Shown one piece after another: positions 20,762 through 32,350 of a stretch of 64,000 bases of DNA. The notes under the pieces are model-generated. The model searched no databases. It was not told the origin of the DNA and was given only the letters and a program-made list of their open reading frames with translations. Numbering within the stretch: position 1 is the stretch's first letter; the number at the start of each line of letters is the position of its first letter. The translations under genes and the position numbers were made by a program. The stretch is from Haematobia irritans (taxonomy: Eukaryota; Arthropoda; Insecta; Diptera; Muscidae): contig NC_134398.1 in assembly GCF_050003625.1 (NCBI RefSeq), positions 89,975,832-90,039,831 on the forward strand, in the 5' to 3' direction.

Positions 20762-22940
20762 ATGAAGCTTAATGAGCTTCGAGCGGAAGACTTGAAGAAG
20801 GAATTGAGCAAAATGAATTTGCCGACTACAGGAAATAAGGCTGAATTACAAAAGTGACTACTGGAGGAGTTCGAGCGCCGCAGTATTAATATCGAAACAC
20901 ATGAGTTTGATTATAAGGAAGATCTTGACGTATCAGTAGTAGCCAGCGCCTTGGAAACTCCATCTGTGGATTCAAGTGTGGTTGATTACACATCGATGGT
21001 CAATATTTTGAGCAAAATGATGGAAGAAATTTCTCTAAAAATGCAAGAGAATTCTAGAAAATTTATTGAAGAAAATTCTCTAAAAATACACAGAAAAAAT
21101 ATCACCAAAATATTCCCAATTATAAAGTTGATTGAAGTTGAAATTTTTTTCAATTAATAAATTGATACAATTAACTTTTTAACCAAGATAGAAACATTAA
21201 GCTAATTATACCAACATTTTAAATTTTAAAATTTTTAATTAAAAAATTAATTGATACAATTAACTTTTTAATCAAACTCGGAAGACTAAGTCACTTAAAA
21301 AAAGTAATCGACATTTTTAATCAAACTAAAAACACTAACAAAGATTTTTTTTCTGATTCAATCACGAAATTAAATTAAATTATTTTTTTTATTGAAATGT
21401 CTTCAATCAAAGAAATGATAGTATCAAACAAAATTAATTGAGTCAATTAAAAATTAATTGATCCAATTAAAAAATTAATTGTTACTATTAATTTGTGTGA
21501 TTGATTTTTATTTCAATCAAAAAAATTGTTGAATCAATTAAATTTTTTATTGAATATTTTTTTAAAACTCAATTAAGATTTTAATTAGAAAAATTTTCGT
21601 GAAAATTTTTTCTGTGTATCTACATATCTGCCATCTTTCGTATGCCAGTTAGAAATTTAACTGCTGAAATTTTTTAAGTTGAAAGTTAACTGGAGAAAAG
21701 ATATTTTAATTTTTCTTTCTGTTAACTGGCAGTTAAAGCCTAACGGAGCTACATGAAAATGGTCGCAAGTCAGTTAAGAAAGTAATTGAAAATATTTACG
21801 TTTTTAATGGAAAAAATTAATTGAGTTTTGCATTCAACATCAATTAAATTTTTAATTGAATCAATTAAAAAATTAATTGAAAATTGCTAATAAAATCAAT
21901 TAACTTTTTAATCAAGCAATTTTTTAATTTCCAATTAAAACTGTGATTGATACTATCATTTTCGTGATTAAAGACATTTCAATAAAAAAAATTAATTGGA
22001 CCAATTAATATCGTGATTGAATCAGAATAAATTTTTTTTGTGTGTATCGAAAGCCAAATTGAGGAGCAGGATAAGAAAATTCTTTCTGTGGATGAGAAAA
22101 TTATGGTTCATGATGAGAAGTTTCTACACATCAAAAAAAATGTCAGATCTGCAAATTAAAGGTGGTCCAGTGCGCGTTAGCGAGGGCTCGAAAACCAAAC
22201 CTCCTGTTTTCGATGGCTCAACTTCATTTGATGTATTAAAATTCCAATTGGAAATGGTTGCTTCTAGAAATTTGTGGAATGACAATGACAAAGTAATTGA
22301 ACTTTTATTGGCATTAAAGGGCAATGCCGCTGATGTGATACAAAGCATTCAGGCTGCCTCTAGAAAAAATTACAATGAACTAATAGCGGCACTTCAACGT
22401 AAGTACGGCGGAGAACATAGGCAAGACATCTTCAGAATGGAATTAAGAGGAAGGGTCCAGAAATTAAATGAGACTCTACAAGACTTTGCCACAGAGGTTG
22501 AGCGGTTGGTGCTTTTGACATATCCAGGAGAAAGCCATCCACTTGTGGGCCACATCAAGGTTGAGACCTTTGTGAATGGAATTAGAGGCCCAGATATATA
22601 AAATGTGCAAAATATGCGTCGCAAAAGGCTACTTTTGCAGAAACAGTAACATTTACACTTGCATAAGAGACTGCGAGATTGCTGGCACGACCTCAAATTC
22701 ACAAGGTACGCAGAGTGGAGACTGAGCAAGATGAATCAAATTCCGTGATTGACTCAGTGGAAGAAGCCGTTAAGCAGGCAATGCAAGAAATGAAGCAGGA
22801 GACAACTAAATCCAGAATGAAGTGCTATAACTGTGATAAGCCTGGACATGTTGCTCGCGAATGTAAAGCACGTCGTAAGCGATCAAGATCGAAATTGCCA
22901 TCCACATCAAAAAATAGCCATAAGTGTGTGAATCCACAGC
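20762..22940 (+). pseudogene. Gypsy-B gag with SAP-like N-terminus, interrupted
   Basis: The frame starts ATG at 20762 as MKLNELRAEDLKKELSKMNL and is broken by TGA at codon 32 (20855-20857). The N-terminal helix-turn-helix pattern with a following LPTTGNKAELQK resembles a SAP DNA-binding motif. After AT-rich MITEs (21090-22045) it resumes at 22047. The capsid-like region runs GSTSFDVLKFQLEMVASRN to LRGRVQKLNETLQDFATEVE, with a stop near 22600. The frame 22679-22963 contains the zinc knuckle CYNCDKPGHVAREC (CX2CX4HX4C) and a basic tail. LINE-A interrupts it at 22963. Confidence 0.85.
21090..22045. repeat. Two AT-rich AATTAATTG MITE copies in Gypsy-B gag
   Basis: The gag reading frame is cut after about 21088 and resumes at 22047. 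The insert starts CACAGAAAAAATATCACC and ends AATTTTTTTTGTGTGT, i.e. inverted tips. It is filled with AATTAATTG/CAATTAATTTTTTAATTG words. An internal stretch (21630-21770) with GTTAACTGGCAGTTAA lies between two copies. Noncoding. Confidence 0.65.
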
Positions 22941-23383
22941 CCAGTGAGTCACCTTTAAACTAGGTTAGGTTAGGTTAAAGTGGCAGCCCGATTAAGATTC
23001 AGGTTCACTTAGACTATTCAGTCCATTGTGATACCACATTAACTAAAAGTACCTATTACATATGGGCACTTCTAGTTTTAACCGCTGAACCTTCTCGATT
23101 ATTTTTCTTCGCTGAACCAACCAGATTGTTCCAAAAACATTAGCAGACTGCTTAAGATAACGTTTTCCAGATCCGCCAGTAATCTGAAGCTATATGCTCC
23201 TAAAAGTTGCTAGCGCTTTACACAAAATGCAGGACACTCACACAAGAGGAGTTTAATTGATTCTTTTTCCTCCGCATCATGACAGCTCATACAATAGTCA
23301 TTCTACTTTGCGCCTATAGTTTTTGCAAAATTGCTTATCAGACAGCGACCCGTTACAGCAGATATCAGGAGTGATATCTGACG

Positions 23384-24972
23384 TCACGAGAACACTAGCA
23401 TATCTAGTGTGCGGTTTAAATGGGGCCATATTTGCTTGGTGTCGTTACAACCCTTCTCCCATCGAACATTTGCCATCATAACGGCCTTCTCACGCAGCAT
23501 GGGTTCCCCTGGAATATGTAAGGTAGTCCCTAGCTTTGCCAACTCATCCGCTTCGCAGTTCCCCGGTATGTTCATATGGCCAGGAATCCATATTAGGTAA
23601 ATATTGTACTGCTCAGCCATCTCATTGAGAGATTTGCGGCAGTCGATGGCCGTTTTCGAGGTGAGGAACACAGAGTCCAAGGATTTTATTGCAGGTTGAC
23701 TGTCTGAGTATATATTAATGCCCACATTTTTTGGAACATTACTTCTCAGCCAATTCGCCACCTCTCTTATTGCTAATATTTCAGCCTGAAAAACACTACA
23801 GTGATTAGGTAATCTTTTCGCTATTCGAAGTTCCATATCATTAAAATATACTCCGAACCCCACTTGTCCATCCAATTTGGAGCCATCAGTGTAGAAATCT
23901 ATATATTCTTTATTCTCCGGGGTCTGTGTGCACCACGCCTCACTGTTGGGGATTAGAGTCTCAAACTTTTTGTCGAAAAGTGGACTCGCCAAAGTGTAAT
24001 CCACTACGTTAGGCACATCTGGCATTATTTTGAGGACCGAACTGTGACCGTAACTTTTTTCCGACCACAGCGATAGCTCGCGCAACCGCACAGCCGTTGT
24101 TGCAGCTGACTGTTTGGCCAAAATTTCTAAAGGCAATAGATGCAGCATGACATTAAGGGAATTTGTTACTGTCTTGCTGAATGCGCCTGAAATACACAAA
24201 CACGCCATACGCTGAGCTTTATCTAAATAAGTCGGTTTCTGAAGTGCCGGCCACCAGACTACAACACCATATAGCATTATAGGTCTAACCAGTGCCGTGT
24301 ATAGCCAATGCACAATTTTTGGTTTTAGTCCCCACTTTTTCACTATTGCCTTTTTGCACGAGTACAAAGCTACCGTTGCTTTTCTCGCCCTTTCTTCAAT
24401 ATTAAGCTTAAAGTTCAGCTTCCTGTCCAAAATAAAGCCAACGTATTTTGCACACTCACCAAAGGGAATTTCAATACCCCCTAAGGAAATAGGCCTAACC
24501 GTGGGAGTTTTGCGATCTTTGCAGTACATGACTAATTCTGTCTTTGCAGGATTTACCCCAAGACCATTGTCTTTCGCCCATTTCTCAGTCATCCGGAGGG
24601 CCCTCTGAATAATATCTCTGATTGTGGATGGGAATTTTCCCCTGACTGCAAGAGTCACATCATCTGCGTATGCCACCACTTTTATACTTTCTTTTTCTAG
24701 GGTAACCAGAAGGTTATTTATAGCAACATTCCAAAGAGAGGTTATAGAACTCCTCCTTGGGGAGTGCTTCTGTTCACATACCTTTGTATGTTTGCTTGTC
24801 CTAGTGTGGCTGAAATACGTCTCTTCATTAGAAGTTCGTCTAACAGCCTAAGTATACATGGATCAACATTCAGAGTTGTCAGTCCATTTAATATCGAGCT
24901 CGGATGGACGTTATTGAACGCCCCTTCGATGTCTAGAAACGCCACGATTGTGTATTCTTTGACAGATTTCAA
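23384..24972 (-). pseudogene. LINE-A reverse transcriptase and RNase H
   Basis: The frame 24742-24972 has AFLDIEGAFNNVHPSS (RT motif A) and STPQGGVL (motif B). A frameshift joins it to the 431-aa frame 23384-24679: AYADDVTLAV (catalytic box), thumb region, then RNase H with DFYTDGSKLDG, FQAEILAIREV, INIYSDSQPAIKS and CEADELAKLG. These supply the four expected acidic residues (D, E, D, D). The frame ends before the zinc-knuckle C-terminus that is visible in copy 2 (46678-47222). An RNase H domain in an APE-type element points to the I or LOA group. Confidence 0.88.
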
Positions 24973-25002
24973 TAAAGCTGACTAGTTCATGTAATGCGGT
25001 CT

Positions 25003-25345
25003 TGGGAGCCACCGTGGTGCAATGGTAAGCATGCCCGCCTTGCATACACAAGGTCATGGGTTCGATTCCTGCTTCGACCGAACACCAAAAAGTTTTTCAG
25101 CGGTGGATTATCCCACCTCAGTAATGCTGGTGACATTTCTGAGGGTTTCAAAGTTTCTCTAAGTGGTTTCACTGCAATGTGGAACGCCGTTCGGACTCGG
25201 CTATAAAAAGGAGGTCCCTTGTCATTGAGCTTAACATGGAATCGGGCAGCACTCAGTGATAAGAGAGAAGTTCACCAATGTGGTATCACAATGGACTGAA
25301 TAGTCTAAGTGAGCCTGATACATTGGGCTGCCACCTAACCTAACC
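25003..25345 (+). mobile_element. tRNA-derived SINE, complete copy in LINE-A
   Basis: Perfect 11-bp direct repeat TAATGCGGTCT on both sides (24992-25002, 25346-25356). Box A GTGGTGCAATGG near 25014 and box B GGGTTCGATTCCTG near 25058 form a pol III promoter. The body contains TTTCTCTAAGTGGTTTCACT and CGGACTCGGCTATAAAAAGG, a segment I recall as widely shared among arthropod SINEs. The last about 65 bp (TGTGGTATCACAATGGAC to GGGCTGCCAC, then (CCTAA)n) equals the 3' end of LINE-A. Confidence 0.93.
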
Positions 25346-25523
25346 TAATGCGGTCTCAGTAGACCTGCCCTTAGAGTATGCATGCTGTCGTTTCGAGAAC
25401 AAACTTGAATCGATGCTAGTTCTAAGATAAATATCTATCATCCTCTCCAGAGTCTTATGTAGGAATGAGGATAAGCTGATTGGTCGGAAATCCTTCGCCC
25501 TCGAGTGAGAGGCTTTTCCCGCT

Positions 25524-26370
25524 TTAGGTATGAAAACGACTTTTTTCCCTCCATTTTCCTGGGATATATGATAAGTTGATACATCCTTTATATATCGCCG
25601 ACAACCAGGGGATAATTTTGTCAGTTACTGCTTGTAACTCCGCCGGAGTAATTCCATCAGGTCCGGGGGATTTGAATGGTCCAAAGCTATTTAGCGCCCA
25701 TCTTATTCTAGTTTCCGATACAATTTCCTCGACGGGAAACGACCGCTGAGCAACTGTGGCACCGCCAGTACATGGTTGAACCGTCTGATTTCCAGGAAAA
25801 TGTGTGTCCAATAGTACCTCCAGCGTCTCCTCACTGGACGTTGTCCAATTGCCCTCCGACGTTTTAATGAAACCTGGAGCGGAGTTGGTGGATGCTAGAA
25901 CCTTCCGTAGTATGGAAGCCTCGGACGTATTCTCAATACTGCTGCAGTAATCATTCCAAGAGTTATGCTGAGCCTTTCTCAGTTCTCGTTGTATCCTCTC
26001 AGATTCTTCTTGTAAGTGTCCCAATCCTCAGGGGCTCTGGTGGACTTTGCCTTGTTAAAGAGCTTCCTGCAGGATTTTCTCATATTACTTAATTCCGTAG
26101 ACCACCATGGTGGTCGATTTTTCCCCCTTGGCTTCCCTCTAGAGCATGCAGCTTTCAGTGAGATGTTGAAGGCCTTAGTAATCCGCTCCACTCCGTGCTC
26201 GATATCTTGCACATTTCTCATATTTGTCTCTGTTATTTCCGGTATCATCATATTGAACGATTCCCTATACCTATTCCAGTCAGCTTTCCTAACATTTGGC
26301 GGAAATATAGTCTTGGTGATATGAACATCAAATTTGAAACTGATGTAGCGATGATCTGAGAAGCTGTGAT
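25524..26370 (-). pseudogene. LINE-A region between endonuclease and RT
   Basis: Frames 25979-26251 and 25524-26024 give AACSRGKPRGKNRPPWWSTE (the PWW block typical between endonuclease and RT in I/R1/LOA-like elements), a helical linker, then RWALNSFGPFKSPGPDGITP (RT start) and IIPWLSAIYKGC. Frame shifts separate them. The 5' truncation removes most of the endonuclease. Confidence 0.8.
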
Positions 26371-26380
26371 CTTTAAACTA

Positions 26381-26842
26381 AAGCGAGCTAGTTCAGCGGG
26401 GCAAGAGCTGGCTTCCACATATGATGGCCCCACAATCTCCATATCAATAGTTTAACAGAAAAACACCAATTTGACTATTGCGGGTGGTATTAATGGCGAT
26501 AAGCGTACTTTGACGTTAGATACTGGTGCATCGAAATCTATCATTCCTGTAAGGTTAACCATTGCAAACAAATCTGTTAATTATGAATTCATTGTGGCCG
26601 ATATAGTGGACGAAGTTATAATTGGAGCGGATTTCATGATTGCTTTTGGTCCCAACTTGGATATGAAGTGTCGTGTAATGACCTGGTGCGATATCGAAAT
26701 ACCGGTAAACGTGGGCTATAGTGAGAATACACATGTCAGATGTTTGACAACGAGCCAGCCAGAGTCAATACCACCAAATGCCGAAGGAATAATATGGGTT
26801 TCTGTGAATGGAGATTGTGAAGTCGGCAAATTGTGTGCGATA
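26381..26842 (+). pseudogene. Gypsy-B retroviral-type protease region
   Basis: Continues gag-pol after LINE-A: a frame from 26382 reads KRASSAGQELAS, a stop at about 26452, then the frame 26471-26866 with TLTLDTGASKSIIPV (DTG active site of an aspartic protease) and EVIIGADFMIAFG (the conserved ILG-like flap/C-terminal block). Cut at about 26842 by a MITE. The family protein matures gag-pol in the particle. Confidence 0.85.
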
Positions 26843-27110
26843 CAATCACGAAATTACTCGATCTAATTAACTTTTCTGAAATGTCTTCAATCACAATCAA
26901 AAACAAAAAAAAAGAAATTATCAAAGGTCAATAAAAAAAAATAATTGATCCAATTAAAACTAATTGACACTATTAATTTTTGGCGTTTTTTTTTTCAATT
27001 TAAAAAAATGTTGAATCTATTAAAGTTTTAATTAAATTAAATATTTTCCAAAACTCAATTACAATTTCAATTGGAAAATTTTTCCTGAATTTTTCCTTCT
27101 CGATAAATAT
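26843..27110. repeat. AT-rich AATTAATTG MITE copy in Gypsy-B protease
   Basis: CACGAAATTACTCG..., then TTGATCCAATTAAAACTAATTG and inverted AT words as in the copies at 21090 and 46265. It marks the left edge of the roughly 9-kb insertion in Gypsy-B. Confidence 0.55.
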
Positions 27111-27512
27111 TTTTAATATAATACTAAAATCATTTGATTCATTCAATTGATGTGATTTACCTTTGTCTTGTTGTATTTTATTTATTTTTTTTAACTTCCC
27201 TTAAATTGTTTCATGCTTGAAAACTAAAATTCTTATAACCCTTTCATGTAGGTTCATGGAATGACTGGTGATTGGTTGGTGGCTCTCTTACGGCCCAATA
27301 TCTCACTCCGAGGCAATTCCAACAAAAGGTTTGAATCGTATCCTGGTATCTATCGATTACTATTTTTTTACTTTCATTAATTTGCTTCTGCTTCCTTTCA
27401 GATAACTAGTGGAATTAGTTTGCACGTGATAAGCTAATCACAGACGGCATTCAACCAACAGCCATTGGAATACTATCGTTTTTCCACCTCATGTTTTTCC
27501 CAATGCGTCTCC
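27111..27512. other. Unassigned stretch with splice-like words
   Basis: A plus frame from about 27250 reads VHGMTGDWLVALLRPNISLR and stays open for about 40 codons after a TTTCATGTAG acceptor-like word. A second acceptor-like CTTCCTTTCAG lies at about 27403. No protein recognised. It could be the edge of Gypsy-C (LTR/3' UTR) or captured sequence. Confidence 0.25.
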
Positions 27513-30437
27513 TTATCCTGCACTTGAGCCATTGTTTACACAATTTGGCATTGATACCTTTAGAAAAATTACTTTGTACAAAGTTCTTTCGGAAACTTCC
27601 TGACCTTCTCTAAATATAACCTCTCTCGCGCGTTTATTGTAATATTTCTCGTTCCGTACATATGCATCGTGAAGCTTCCTTGATATCTTCTTCTGGATAA
27701 TTTGCATTCTTGATGACTTTGGTAACACCATGATCTCGCCGTCAGGTAATGCTTCCAATTTTTTCAAAATTTTGTGAGCTTGAGCATGAGTTACCACATT
27801 GTAACCAAAAAGTGCAGAATAGGGTGTCTCGCCGGTCGAAGAATGAACAGTAGACCGCAATGCACACTCTATTTGCGACAAATCTTCATCCCACCTGTTC
27901 TTTTCCTTTTCCATTGATGCTCTTATGCTACTCAGGATGCTTTGATTAACCCTTTCGCTGGCATTAGATTGCGGTGCATGAATGGCTGTGCGCATATGAT
28001 GAATTCCGTATAATTTTAAGAGTTCCTTGAAGGACTCGCAAGTAAATTGCTTTCCGTTGACGGAATGCAGAGTTTCTGGAACTCCAAACTTATGGAATAC
28101 CTCGGCGGTTAGAAATTTGATGATTGCTTTAGAAGTTGCTTTAGGCATAGCCTTAAGCAAAACAAACTTTGTTCTGTGGTCCAGGACAATGCATATGTGT
28201 GTGTTACCACTACGTGTCCTAGGATATGGTCCAAGAAAGTCCACATATATTTTTTGGAATGGACGTTCAGTCCTTACTTCTTGACCCATGGTTAGTCTGA
28301 GAATTTGTTTTGGATTCTTGTTCTCTTTATTTTTGACAATTTTTCACAAAATCTCTGACATCGGTTGCTAAAGTTGGCCAATAGAAAAACTCCCTCACGT
28401 TGTAGATCGTCTTTCCTATTCCACCATGACATGTATTTATCTCATGAGAACGTTTGACAACACATTCAGTGAGACCATCTGGCCAATAGAAAAACTCCCT
28501 CACGTTGTAGATCGTCTTTCCTATTCCACCATGACATGTATTTATCTCATGAGAACGTTTGACAACACATTCAGTGAGACCATCTGGTAACCAGATTCTC
28601 AAACAATCGTTCTCATCTGCAATATTGTTGCGATTAAAATTAGTCCTCTTCATAACGATATCATCTTCAACTTTCAAATCCCGTAATTGTTCCTGGTTTT
28701 GTATTATTGTCTCTTTCAATTCTTCATACTTAGTGCAACTGAATTCTGGAGAGCTCAAGTCTATAAAAACATTATTTTCAAAACTGAGCTCCTCCATATC
28801 TAGACGCGAAATCATGTCAGGGACAACATTTTTCGAACCTTTCCTGTGTATTACATTGAATTGATAACCCTGAAGTTTTAAACTCCAACGGGCAAGTCTT
28901 CCATGGAGATCCTGTTGTTTCATCAGCCATCGCAGACTGGAGTGGTCTGTGATGACTGTGAATTCCATCAATTCAATATACTGTCGAAATTTCTCAATAG
29001 TTAAAACCACTGCTAAACACTCTTTTTCTGTTGTCGAATAATTTTTCTGAGCAGGGTTAAGCTTTTTTGAGAAATATTCGAATCTTTCTGGAAGAAGACA
29101 GCACCAACTCCCACATTTGGTGCATCGTATTGAACAAAAAAGGCTTTGCTAAAGTCAGGACTTCGCAAAACAGGATTCGAAACTAATCTCACCTTCAGCA
29201 ATTCAAATGATTTGTGAACCTCTGGGGTGAAATTAAATTTAGCCGACTTCCTCAATGTATCAGTTATCGGCGCAGTCAAGGTTGAATAATCTGGTATAAA
29301 CCGCCTATACCAACCAACACTCCCTAAAAATTTGCGGACATCTTTAGGAGTTTTTGGTGGCTTTATGTTGGTGATTGCTTCAACCTTGCTGGGATCCGTT
29401 TTCAATTTTCCGTCGCCTACGATATATCCTAGATATCTAAGTTCTTTATAACAGAACTTTGATTTCTCTAAGTTTATCGTAAGGCCGACGTCAGACAATC
29501 GTCTACCCACAATCTTCAACATCTCCACATGGTCTTGAAAATTCGATGACACTACCAGCAAGTCGTCCAAATACTTTGTCTTTGAGCTCGGATGGGATAA
29601 CTTTATCCATGAGTCGGCACATACGCTGAGCAGCATTACACAGTCCAAAGGGCATTACCTTAAACTGGTAATGTGGTCTCCTCCCTTGGACTGTGAAAGC
29701 TGTTTTTGGCCGACTCGATTCCTCTAAAGGAATCTGCCAAAAAGCGTTTTAAATCGATGGCGGAAATGAAAAAAGTTTCTCCCAACCGGCTCAAAAGACC
29801 ATCAATATTTGGTAAAGGGTAGCCATCTTTCTTTGTCACTTTATTTAACTCTCTAGCATCTAAGCATAACCGGTTTTTATTCGGTTTGATGACTAGAGTT
29901 ACTCTATTATTCCAGGCTGCGTTAGTAGCCGGTTCAATGACATCTAATGCCAACATGCGGTCAATTTCAGCGTATGTCAACTTCTGAACAGCCGATGATA
30001 TGGGAAAATATCTCATTTTCCTAGGTTCAGAGTCGCAAACCAAATTTACTAAAACATTTGAATTCTAGTTTCGCACTTTCAAGTTGGATTTGTTGATCAT
30101 AGCTCAGCTCATGTATCCTAGGCCCGTTTGCTTCGGTTACCAGTTCATTGATTTTTGGATCTTTAAACGAAATTGTGATCCCAAATGTGTTCCAAAAATC
30201 ACAGCCTAAAATAAGTTTCTGTGACAACGAGGGAACCAAATAAAATGTCATCATATGTGATATAGCATTGCATTTTATATTGGCTCCCACTTTGCCAACA
30301 ATAGACTTCCCTCTTCCATCTGCCGTTCGAATTATCAATTTAAAATCAAAAATTTCAATACCCAATTCATCAACGACTTCCAAACAATCTTTCCCTGGAC
30401 AAGAAACATTGGCACCACTGTCCATTAAACCCCTCAT
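27513..30437 (-). pseudogene. Gypsy-C pol (protease, RT, RNase H, integrase)
   Basis: Minus-strand order as in Ty3/Gypsy elements. Protease: frame 30027-30437, GLMDSGANVSC (DSG) and LILGCDFW. RT: frames 29660-30043 and 29013-29648 with CLDARELNKVTKKDGYPLPN, FISAIDLK and, across a break, KYLDDLLVVS. RNase H region: frame 28327-29010, FTVITDHSSLRWLM. Integrase: frame 27513-28289 with DFLGPYPRTR, GVPETLHSVNGKQF and SNASERVNQSI. The second integrase Asp is replaced by Val. A 105-bp in-frame duplication sits at 28376-28585. Frameshifts confirm inactivity. Confidence 0.88.
28376..28585 (-). repeat. 105-bp in-frame tandem duplication in Gypsy-C integrase
   Basis: Two adjacent copies start GGCCAATAGAAAAACTCCC at 28376 and 28481. 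Each encodes 35 residues including RSHEINTCHGGIGK, which carries the two His of the HHCC zinc domain. No difference between the copies was seen, so the duplication is recent. Confidence 0.9.
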
Positions 30438-30497
30438 AGGTACATTGTTTATAAATACGTCTAAATATGGTCTTATATCATTATCCGAACATAAACT

Positions 30498-32350
30498 TCA
30501 TAGCAATTTCCTTTCACTTTTTCTATTGTTGTATCGCGTCCTCGCTTTCATTATCTTTTCCGAAGGCCCTTTGAAATCTTTGAAGATTTCTTCCCTAACT
30601 CGATTGTAATTCAAAATTCTATCTTCATATGGAGTCGAAACGTTCAGTTTTGGTTTCCGATTCTCAGGGGTGATATTATCTACGCTCTGAGAATTGTACT
30701 CATCTCTTTTGAAAATGTTTAAATTGTTTTGTGCTGGTATAATAAATTCATTTGAGAACTCATTTGGGCAGTTGGTAAAATCTGAGTGTGGAACGTGTAA
30801 CGAAATGTTACAGTCCGAAATACTTATTGGGGCGGATTGGCATCCGAACATGATGGTCCCGTCCTCATCATGCTCTTCTGTTCTTTTCCCATACATCTTG
30901 GGCAGTTCGGTGTAATAACATTCTCGAACCCACATTTGTAGCAGAACAGGTTCGTTTTTCTGATTCGCATTCAACAAATGTGTGGCCTGAACGCCTACAA
31001 TTCCAGCATATAAGCTGTTTCACAGGCTGGTTACTAAGCCTTAATGCTTCAATATGGTGGTCTTGACCGAAGTCATGTGGTTGTTCATAGTGAAAATCCT
31101 TAGAATATTCTAATTCATTCACTCTACGAAATGGTTGTTGTTGTTGTTGTGGCCTAAAAGAGCTTCGTTTGGAAAGATTTCTTTCCGCACGCCTGCACTC
31201 TTCTAAAAGATAGTCCATGTTGACAATATTCATTGGAAATATCAGCTGAGCCAGTCCATCCTTCAGATTGTCTTTGACTATTTTAACCAATTCATTTTCC
31301 GGGATGGATACTCGCATCTGATTATTCAGTGTCAAAATATCTTGAAGAAAATTATCTGCACTTTCGTTAAAATGTTGCCTCCTGCGTTGTATTTCGAAAT
31401 CGCTTTCGAATCTCTGGAATTTTCGTTTGAAATAATACCTTAGGTTATCCCAGTCGCAATTCGGATTTTGTCTTCGAAAATTCCAGAACCACTCGTAAGC
31501 GTTTCCAGATAGCAACCGGTGAAAACCTTTCATAAGAACTGTCAATGGGCAATCAGTGTCAGCCCTGATAGTTTCCACACGAAACAAAAAATCTTCTACG
31601 CTAAAAGATTTACTACTGCCGTCAAACTGTATGTCCCATTTATAAATATCAAGAGTATTTTGTGTCCTTGGGACAAAACGGCAGAAGATGAAATGACATT
31701 CTGTTGAGGTGGTGGTGGACAAATAGGTCCATTAGTAGGAAATTGGTAGTTCTGATTATGGTTCGATTGACTGTGATTAGAAATTGGTGGTGGTGGATAA
31801 CTAAATCTATCAGGTGGAAATTGGTAGTTCTGATTATGATCACTTCGGAAATGGTTTGAAATGGGAGGTGGTGGCAAATTATTTTGTTGTTGTTGATGTG
31901 TATTAGTATTCGGCGGATTCCGAATTTGCTGACTTTGCCCTTGTCCCTGTTGTGGTGTCCTATTAACCCGTTGGAAACTAGAATTATGTGACCCCTGAAA
32001 AAATTAGTCGGTGGCAAATTATGTTGTTGTTGAGGAGTATGCGTAGTTTGTGCATTCGAAATCTGCTGATTTCGTCCTCGACCCTGCTGTGGTGGAACAT
32101 TGTTCCCCGAAATAGGATCTGCCTGATTCCTGTCTGATTCCGACAACTCTCGCTCAAACCTAATGGTCTCCCTTACTATTTCTGGTATTAATCTTTTAAG
32201 ACTTTCCTGTATTTCCCTCATCGAACCTGCCTGTGCTACACCTACCGAAGCTGCAACATAATCCTGAATTGACAGTCCGTTGGAATTTTGTGGTATAGAA
32301 TGGGAATTTGGCATTTCACGATTTTGTGATTGAAAATCATTTCTAGCCAT
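30498..32350 (-). pseudogene. Gypsy-C gag, left copy
   Basis: Start ATG at 32350 gives MARNDFQSQNREMPNSHS, a Gln/Asn/Pro-rich N-terminal part (frame 31649-32350). A frameshift to 30868-31722 gives capsid-like DCPLTVLMKGFHRLLSGNAY, YYFKRKFQRFESDFEIQ and the zinc knuckle CWNCRRSGHTFVEC. A last part follows (30498-30977). The 4 kb from here to 27513 run in one direction as one element. The block 30440-32343 is mirrored at 32739-34672. Confidence 0.85.

Larger units (their letters stand above)
22963..26370 (-). mobile_element. LINE-A copy 1 (RNase H-bearing non-LTR element), 5'-truncated
   Basis: Flanked by the perfect direct repeat CTTTAAACTA (22953-22962 and 26371-26380) inside Gypsy-B gag, so the limits are firm. 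The minus-strand 5' end falls inside the endonuclease domain (a frame reading HSFSDHRYISFKF). RT, RNase H and a 3' UTR follow. The 3' end carries TGTGGTATCACAATGGAC ... GGGCTGCCAC and then CTTTAACCTAACCTAACC. A SINE splits the RT. The SINE family in this window copies this same 3' end. Confidence 0.92.

Noticed and set aside
25008..25080. Functional tRNA gene (boxes A and B present)
   Set aside because: The head is fused to a 270-bp body with a LINE-like tail, is present in several copies with target duplications, and does not fold into a sound cloverleaf. It is a SINE.
31596..31877. 93-aa Pro/Asn-rich frame as a separate gene
   Set aside because: It is an alternative frame across the frameshift in Gypsy-C gag and is mirrored at 33195-33419.
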